A stretch of DNA of 9,984 nt from positions 1 to 9,984 of the forward strand of contig CAYRZL010000087.1 of assembly GCA_964428795.1 (NCBI GenBank), given 5' to 3'. The position numbers were made by a program, and so were the translations under genes. Shown one piece after another: positions 6,486 to 9,984 of the stretch. Numbering within the stretch: position 1 is the stretch's first letter; every line of letters starts with the position of its first letter. The notes under the pieces are model-generated. The model searched no databases. It was not told the DNA's origin and was given only the letters and a program-made list of their open reading frames with translations. Origin of the DNA: CAYRZL01 sp964428795. Its GTDB lineage: Bacteria; Bacillota; Clostridia; Lachnospirales; Lachnospiraceae.

Positions 6486-7121
6486 ATGAAGAAATTCGAC
6501 ACAACCTTATATTTCATAACTGACAGTACAGGCTGGACAGAGGAAGAATTTTTATGTCGTGTGGAAGAAGCGTTAAAGGGCGGCGCTACGATCTTGCAGC
6601 TTCGTGAGAAAAACAAAACTACAAGAGAATATATCGCCCTTGCAGAAAAGGTACATACGCTTACGAAAAAGTACAATGTTCCGCTGATTATTGACGACCG
6701 TGTGGATGTGGCCCTGGCTGTGGATGCTGAGGGCGTACATCTTGGCGCAGAGGATATGACGATTAGTATGGCGAGAAAAATCCTCGGCGAAAATAAGATT
6801 ATCGGTGCAACAGCAAAGACTGTGCCCTGGGCGTTGGATGTGTATGAACAGGGTGCGGATTATCTTGGCGTCGGTGCGATTTATTTTACAACGACCAAGG
6901 TTAAGACTGTACTGACCTCTACCAAAACTCTGGAAGCCATCTGCAAAGCTGTTCCTATTCCGGTCAATGCCATCGGTGGTTTGAATAAGACCAATACCCA
7001 TGTTTTGAAGGGCATCGACATTGCCGGTATCTGTGTGGTTTCTGCCATTATGAAAGCGGATGATCCCAGGGCTGAGACTGAAACGCTTCTTGCTATTGCA
7101 AAGGAACTGACAGGTAAATGA
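6486..7121 (+). CDS. thiE: Thiamine phosphate synthase ThiE
   Basis: This 211-residue TIM barrel joins HMP-PP and thiazole phosphate to give thiamine phosphate. Family segments seen: LQLREK (38-42, substrate Gln/Arg/Lys), PLIIDDRVDVA (66-76), GVHLGAED (83-90, HxGxxD metal and pyrophosphate site), GATAKT (107-112), DYLGVGAIYFTTTK (125-138, equivalent to DYxGxGPxxPTxTK), VNAIGGLN (160-167) and VVSAIM (184-189). The PTxTK loop reads FTTTKVKT here, a modest deviation. Length is normal for ThiE. GGAGGA at 6475-6480 precedes ATG 6486, in the 12-base gap after the thiH stop. Confidence 0.95.
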   Translation: MKKFDTTLYFITDSTGWTEEEFLCRVEEALKGGATILQLREKNKTTREYIALAEKVHTLTKKYNVPLIIDDRVDVALAVDAEGVHLGAEDMTISMARKILGENKIIGATAKTVPWALDVYEQGADYLGVGAIYFTTTKVKTVLTSTKTLEAICKAVPIPVNAIGGLNKTNTHVLKGIDIAGICVVSAIMKADDPRAETETLLAIAKELTGK

Positions 7122-7210
7122 GTATAAACATCCTGTATGAGCGGTACATTGGGGGCACCACCTTATACCGCAATATAAAACGATGCTGAACGACGAAAGG
7201 AGTAATGAAA

Positions 7211-8014
7211 ATGGTTATGAAAACAGCATTGACCGTTGCAGGCAGTGACTGCAGCGGAGGCGCCGGTATTCAAGCGGATATTAAGACAATGACGATGAAT
7301 GGTGTTTATGCCATGAGTGCAATAACAGCACTGACAGCACAGAACACGACCGGCGTAAGAGCAATTCAAGAATCAACACCCGAATTTTTAGGACAGCAGA
7401 TGGATGCAGTTTTTGAGGACATTGTACCAGATGCAGTCAAGATCGGCATGGTATCATCAAGTGAGTTGATTTGTGTGATTGCAGACAGACTCAGATACCA
7501 TAAAGCTAAGAATATTGTAGTAGATCCCGTGATGGCGGCAACAAGCGGTTCTGCACTGATGAAAAATGATGCGGTAGAGATGCTGATAAAAGAGCTTTTG
7601 CCCCTTGCTATGGTGGTAACGCCTAATATCCCGGAGGCACAGATCCTTTCCGGTCTTGAAATCGGCGGCATGGAAGATATGCTGACGTCGGCGAAGAAGA
7701 TCAGCGATGCGTATGGCTGTGCTGTGCTTTTGAAAGGAGGACACAGTATTAACGATGCCAACGACCTGCTATATGCAAAAGGCGAATACCATTGGTTCGA
7801 AGGTAAGCGTATTGATAACCCCAATACTCACGGAACGGGATGCACGCTGTCAAGCGCCATCGCCGCCAATCTTGCAAAGGGCTATGATCTTTCTGACGCT
7901 GTAAAGAGAGCAAAGGACTATATTTCCGGCGCCCTTGCCGCACAGTCTGATCTTGGACAGGGTTCCGGTCCTATATGCCACACCTTTGATCTTAATTCTT
8001 CATTTGCCAAATAA
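7211..8014 (+). CDS. thiD: HMP / HMP-phosphate kinase ThiD
   Basis: This ribokinase-family enzyme (267 residues from 7211) phosphorylates HMP and HMP-P to HMP-PP. Seen: ALTVAGSDCSGGAGIQADIK near the N terminus, which binds the pyrimidine; DAVKIGMVSS; VDPVMAATSGSAL; VVTPNIPEA; LLKGGH; and the anion-hole motif HGTGCTLSSAIAA, whose Cys (codon 211 from this start) is the expected catalytic base. The C terminus has GQGSGPICH. Three in-frame ATGs occur at 7205, 7211 and 7217. AAGGAG ends at 7202, only two bases from 7205 but eight from 7211, so 7211 is preferred; 7205 would add two residues. An 89-base gap with a hairpin separates it from thiE, a longer spacing than elsewhere in the operon. Confidence 0.95.
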   Translation: MVMKTALTVAGSDCSGGAGIQADIKTMTMNGVYAMSAITALTAQNTTGVRAIQESTPEFLGQQMDAVFEDIVPDAVKIGMVSSSELICVIADRLRYHKAKNIVVDPVMAATSGSALMKNDAVEMLIKELLPLAMVVTPNIPEAQILSGLEIGGMEDMLTSAKKISDAYGCAVLLKGGHSINDANDLLYAKGEYHWFEGKRIDNPNTHGTGCTLSSAIAANLAKGYDLSDAVKRAKDYISGALAAQSDLGQGSGPICHTFDLNSSFAK

Positions 8015-8040
8015 ATATCTGTTTGAAAGGAAAATAAATT

Positions 8041-9345
8041 ATGAGAAATTATACAACACAAATGGATGCTGCAAGATGCGGTATCATCACTCCCGAAATG
8101 AAAGCGGTTGCTAAAAAGGAATACCGTACAGAAGAAGAAATCCGTGAGCTGGTTGCCAAAGGACAGGTTGCTATTTGCGCCAACAAGCGTCACACCTGTA
8201 TTGATCCTAACGGTGTCGGTTCCATGCTCCGCACAAAGATCAATGTCAACCTCGGTGTATCCCGTGACTGTAAGGACTATGACGTTGAAATGGAAAAGGT
8301 TATGGCGGCGGTAAATATGGGCGCAGAAGCGATCATGGACCTGTCTTCTCATGGAAATACTCAGCCCTTCCGTCAGAAGCTGACGACCGAGTGCCCTGCT
8401 ATGATTGGTACGGTTCCCGTATATGACAGCGTAATTCACTATCAGCGTGACCTTGCTACACTTACCGCAAAGGATTTTATTGACGTTGTAAGACTTCACG
8501 CAGAGGATGGCGTCGATTTTGTTACGCTCCATTGCGGCATTACCCGCAAAACCATTGACCAGATTAGAAAGCACAAGAGAAAGATGAATATCGTTTCCCG
8601 CGGCGGCTCCCTCGTATTTGCGTGGATGAGTATGACGGGAGAGGAAAATCCTTTCTATGAATATTTTGATGAAATTCTCGACATCTGTCGTGAGTATGAT
8701 GTGACCATTTCTCTTGGTGATGCTTGTCGTCCCGGTTGTCTTGCTGACGGAAGCGACGTCTGCCAGATCGAGGAGCTTGTGCGCCTTGGCGAGCTGACCA
8801 AGCGCGCCTGGGATAAAGATGTTCAGGTAATGGTAGAAGGTCCCGGACATATGCCGATGGATCAGATTGAAGCAAATATGAAGATGCAGCAGACTATTTG
8901 CATGGGTGCGCCTTTCTATGTGCTTGGTCCTATCGTTACCGATATTGCACCCGGATATGATCATATCACCTCTGCCATTGGTGGAGCAATCGCAGCAGCT
9001 TCCGGTGCAGCGTTCCTTTGCTATGTAACCCCTGCCGAGCATCTGGCTCTGCCCAATGTAGATGACGTGAAGCAGGGCATCATCGCTTCCCGTATCGCAG
9101 CTCATGCGGCAGATATTGCGAAAAAGATTCCTCACGCAAGAGATCTTGACGATGCGATGGCAGATGCACGACGTACCTTTGATTGGGAGAAGCAGTGGGA
9201 ATATTCTATCGATCCCGAAACAGCAAAGGCCATCCGTGACAGTCGTGCGCCGGAGCATGAGGATAGCTGTTCGATGTGCGGTAAGTTCTGTGCAGTCCGA
9301 AGCATGAACAAAGCGCTGAATGGAGAATACATTGATATTCTGTAA
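8041..9345 (+). CDS. thiC: Phosphomethylpyrimidine synthase ThiC
   Basis: This 434-residue noncanonical radical SAM enzyme rearranges AIR from purine synthesis into HMP phosphate. Seen: CANKRHTCIDP (46-56), NVNLGVS (69-74), IMDLSSHGN (98-106), SRGGS (186-190), SLGDACRPG, EGPGHMPMDQI (266-276, probable zinc-binding His), DHITSAIGGA (307-316), FLCYVTPAEHLALP (325-338, second probable zinc-ligand His) and the C-terminal cluster C410-x2-C413-x3-C417 (CSMCGKFC). The cluster spacing is one residue shorter than the textbook C-x2-C-x4-C. It is the short ThiC form (about 430) without the long N-terminal extension of the E. coli and plant enzymes. AAAGGA precedes ATG 8041; last gene of the operon. Confidence 0.97.
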   Translation: MRNYTTQMDAARCGIITPEMKAVAKKEYRTEEEIRELVAKGQVAICANKRHTCIDPNGVGSMLRTKINVNLGVSRDCKDYDVEMEKVMAAVNMGAEAIMDLSSHGNTQPFRQKLTTECPAMIGTVPVYDSVIHYQRDLATLTAKDFIDVVRLHAEDGVDFVTLHCGITRKTIDQIRKHKRKMNIVSRGGSLVFAWMSMTGEENPFYEYFDEILDICREYDVTISLGDACRPGCLADGSDVCQIEELVRLGELTKRAWDKDVQVMVEGPGHMPMDQIEANMKMQQTICMGAPFYVLGPIVTDIAPGYDHITSAIGGAIAAASGAAFLCYVTPAEHLALPNVDDVKQGIIASRIAAHAADIAKKIPHARDLDDAMADARRTFDWEKQWEYSIDPETAKAIRDSRAPEHEDSCSMCGKFCAVRSMNKALNGEYIDIL

Positions 9346-9358
9346 GGTGTCGTTGTGA

Positions 9359-9435
9359 GAAGGACAGTAGATATGTCTTTGACGATGGTCTGTGCTAGTG
9401 GAAATAAATTTTCACTTCAGTGAATATAAATTTTT
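9359..9435 (+). other. Gap after thiC with two weak hairpins, no convincing terminator
   Basis: The 172 bases between thiC and the first tRNA hold no gene. AAGGACA (9360-9366) can pair with TGTCTTT (9374-9380), but no T run follows. TTCAC (9411-9415) pairs with GTGAA (9420-9424) with a four-base loop, followed by an AT-rich tail with five T residues (9431-9435). The second is the better terminator candidate but its stem is only 5 bp. Confidence 0.3.
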
Positions 9436-9467
9436 GAAAAATATCGGAAAAAATATGAATATAATTA

Positions 9468-9496
9468 TTGACAATTCAGGTGACATCTGATATTAT
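9468..9496 (+). promoter_or_regulatory. Strong sigma-A promoter for tRNA-Leu(AAG)
   Basis: A perfect TTGACA (9468-9473) and TATTAT (9491-9496) are separated by exactly 17 bases, with AT-rich DNA upstream (9400-9467) that could act as an UP element. Transcription would start near 9503, about 15 bases before the mature tRNA. Confidence 0.85.
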
Positions 9497-9517
9497 GTTC
9501 AAGTCGTCAAAAGACAA

Positions 9518-9602
9518 GCGGAAGTGTCGGAACTGGCAGACGAGCAAGACTAAGGATCTTGTGACTATTGCAGTCGTGTGGGTTCAAGTCCCATCTTCCG
9601 CA
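9518..9602 (+). tRNA. tRNA-Leu (anticodon AAG)
   Basis: The acceptor stem GCGGAAG (9518-9524) pairs with CTTCCGC (9595-9601), with discriminator A at 9602. The anticodon stem CAAGA/TCTTG encloses loop CTAAGGA, giving anticodon AAG, which reads CUU and, after inosine modification, CUC. The long variable arm (GACT...AGTC) is the class II hallmark of tRNA-Leu, and the T arm is GTGGG-TTCAAGT-CCCAT. CCA is not encoded (TCA follows the discriminator), so it must be added afterwards. Confidence 0.96.
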
Positions 9603-9617
9603 TCAGCAAAAAAGTTC

Positions 9618-9646
9618 TTGACTTTTTTGTTGCAATTTTGTATTAT
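9618..9646 (+). promoter_or_regulatory. Promoter for tRNA-Leu(CAG)
   Basis: TTGACT (9618-9623) and TATTAT (9641-9646) are 17 bases apart, 20 bases before the second tRNA. The -35 lies inside a perfect inverted repeat (CAAAAAAGT 9607-9615, ACTTTTTTG 9621-9629), so the end of the first transcript and the start of the second are nested. Confidence 0.8.
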
Positions 9647-9665
9647 ACTCTTTGCGAGTATGCAG

Positions 9666-9750
9666 GCAGGAATGGCGGAATTGGCAGACGCGCACGGTTC
9701 AGGTCCGTGTGAACATTGCGTTCATGAGGGTTCAAGTCCCTTTTCCTGCA
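9666..9750 (+). tRNA. tRNA-Leu (anticodon CAG)
   Basis: The acceptor stem GCAGGAA (9666-9672) pairs with TTCCTGC (9743-9749), with discriminator A at 9750. The anticodon stem CACGG/CCGTG encloses loop TTCAGGT, giving anticodon CAG for CUG codons. The long variable arm (GAAC...GTTC) confirms class II tRNA-Leu, and the T arm is GAGGG-TTCAAGT-CCCTT. CCA is not encoded. Its 3' end is the natural target for a site-specific integrase, and an integrase gene lies just downstream. Confidence 0.97.
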
Positions 9751-9766
9751 TTAAACCAAAACGTGG

Positions 9767-9803
9767 GAAAGCCCGGAAACATTGAGTTTTCGGGCTTTCT
9801 GTT
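9767..9803 (+). terminator. Strong terminator after tRNA-Leu(CAG)
   Basis: GAAAGCCCG (9767-9775) pairs perfectly with CGGGCTTTC (9791-9799). Inner pairs 9776-9780 with 9786-9790 (one wobble) lengthen the stem to 14 bp around a five-base loop. T residues lie in and just after the 3' arm. As the A-rich 5' arm mirrors the T-rich 3' arm, it may also stop transcription coming from the integrase side. Confidence 0.8.
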
Positions 9804-9821
9804 ATGTGGAAAAAGAGGAAA

Positions 9822-9839
9822 TGGGGCAGGCGTGGGGCA
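9822..9839. repeat. Two direct repeats TGGGGCA, 11 bases apart
   Basis: TGGGGCA occurs at 9822-9828 and again at 9833-9839, so the copies are 11 bases apart, one helical turn. They lie between the tRNA terminator and the 3' end of the integrase gene, where arm-type integrase binding sites are often found. Their role is inferred only from place and spacing. Confidence 0.45.
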
Positions 9840-9841
9840 AA

Positions 9842-9984
9842 TTATAAAATTTTTACCACCCTGATAATATCCCGGTCCCGCTCTTTTTGCTTTTCCGTGA
9901 TGTGCAGATAGATCTTTCTGGTAATGTCGCTGTTTTCGTGCCCCACACGTCTTGTAATGGCTTCTAGCGGAACACCGGCTTCTG
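9842..9984 (-). CDS. Tyrosine recombinase (phage/ICE-type integrase), C-terminal part, cut by window edge
   Basis: Read from the right edge on the minus strand, 46 codons and a TAA (9844-9842) encode the end of a tyrosine recombinase: GVPLEAITRRVGHENSDIT, then RKIYLHIT, then a charged tail KQKERDRDIIRVV. The GH is the conserved second catalytic His region and the Tyr of RKIYLHIT is the expected nucleophile that links to DNA. The other catalytic residues (Arg, Lys, His-x2-Arg) and the DNA-binding N terminus lie outside the window. The gene points toward the tRNA-Leu(CAG) gene, so the 3' end of that tRNA is the probable attachment site of an integrated element (phage, ICE or similar) extending to the right. 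Element type cannot be told from here. Confidence 0.9.
   Translation of the reverse strand, partial: EAGVPLEAITRRVGHENSDITRKIYLHITEKQKERDRDIIRVVKIL

Noticed and set aside
7137..7178. Small open frame of 13 codons (MSGTLGAPPYTAI) between thiE and thiD
   Set aside because: No ribosome binding site precedes it and it coincides with a hairpin; nothing supports translation.
7122..7204. T-box-like leader before thiD, suggested by GGTA and ACCGC strings
   Set aside because: There is no specifier stem, no TGGNACCGCG antiterminator core and no terminator; the gap is far too short for a T-box.
7918..9258. Long open frame (446 codons) on the minus strand opposite thiC
   Set aside because: It overlaps nearly all of thiC and the end of thiD, is Cys/His/Ile-rich without a domain, and has no sensible neighbours; it is a shadow of thiC.
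9468..9785. Open frame of 105 codons across both tRNA genes
   Set aside because: It runs through two clear tRNA-Leu genes and two promoters, so it is not a protein gene.
1..9984. CRISPR array, insertion sequence or toxin-antitoxin pair
   Set aside because: No evenly spaced repeats, transposase-like protein or short overlapping gene pair was seen on either strand.

Overview
The window reads as the chromosome of an anaerobic, low-to-moderate GC Bacillota, most likely a gut clostridium of the Lachnospiraceae type. Support for this is inference from content: strong AGGAGG-type ribosome binding sites, sigma-A-like promoters, the oxygen-sensitive ThiH rather than ThiO, a short ThiF, a TPP riboswitch ending in an intrinsic terminator, tRNA-Leu(AAG) without an encoded CCA, and an iron-sulfur aldo/keto reductase relic.

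Layout. (1) 1-1405: an unrecognised 283-residue protein that looks like a tandem of two ferredoxin-like halves, a terminator, then an aldo/keto reductase that has lost its middle and is out of frame. (2) 1402-3351: endonuclease IV (nfo) on the minus strand, then a divergent orphan protein with a C-terminal CbiT-like methyltransferase fold preceded by what looks like half of a CbiE domain. A divergent promoter pair can be placed between them. (3) 3410-9345: a thiamine biosynthesis operon, thiS-thiF-thiG-thiH-thiE-thiD-thiC, behind a TPP riboswitch. (4) 9468-9984: two tRNA-Leu genes (AAG, CAG), each with its own promoter, a strong terminator, and the last 46 codons of a minus-strand tyrosine recombinase. 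This suggests that an integrative element abuts the tRNA-Leu(CAG) gene and continues past the right edge.

How the genes work together. ThiF adenylates the C-terminal GlyGly of ThiS, which then carries sulfur. ThiH makes dehydroglycine from tyrosine. ThiG assembles the thiazole phosphate from ThiS thiocarboxylate, dehydroglycine and deoxyxylulose phosphate. ThiC makes HMP-P from AIR, ThiD phosphorylates it to HMP-PP, and ThiE joins both halves to thiamine phosphate. All steps specific to de novo synthesis are therefore in one transcript that is shut off by TPP. The final kinase, the ThiS sulfur donor and Dxs must be elsewhere.

Most of the window is well-known biology. I see no clear undescribed system. 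The items most worth a second look are the unknown tandem-fold protein, the CbiE/CbiT remnant, the microhomology deletion in the reductase, the tRNA-Leu/integrase junction and the antiterminator pairing I propose for the riboswitch.
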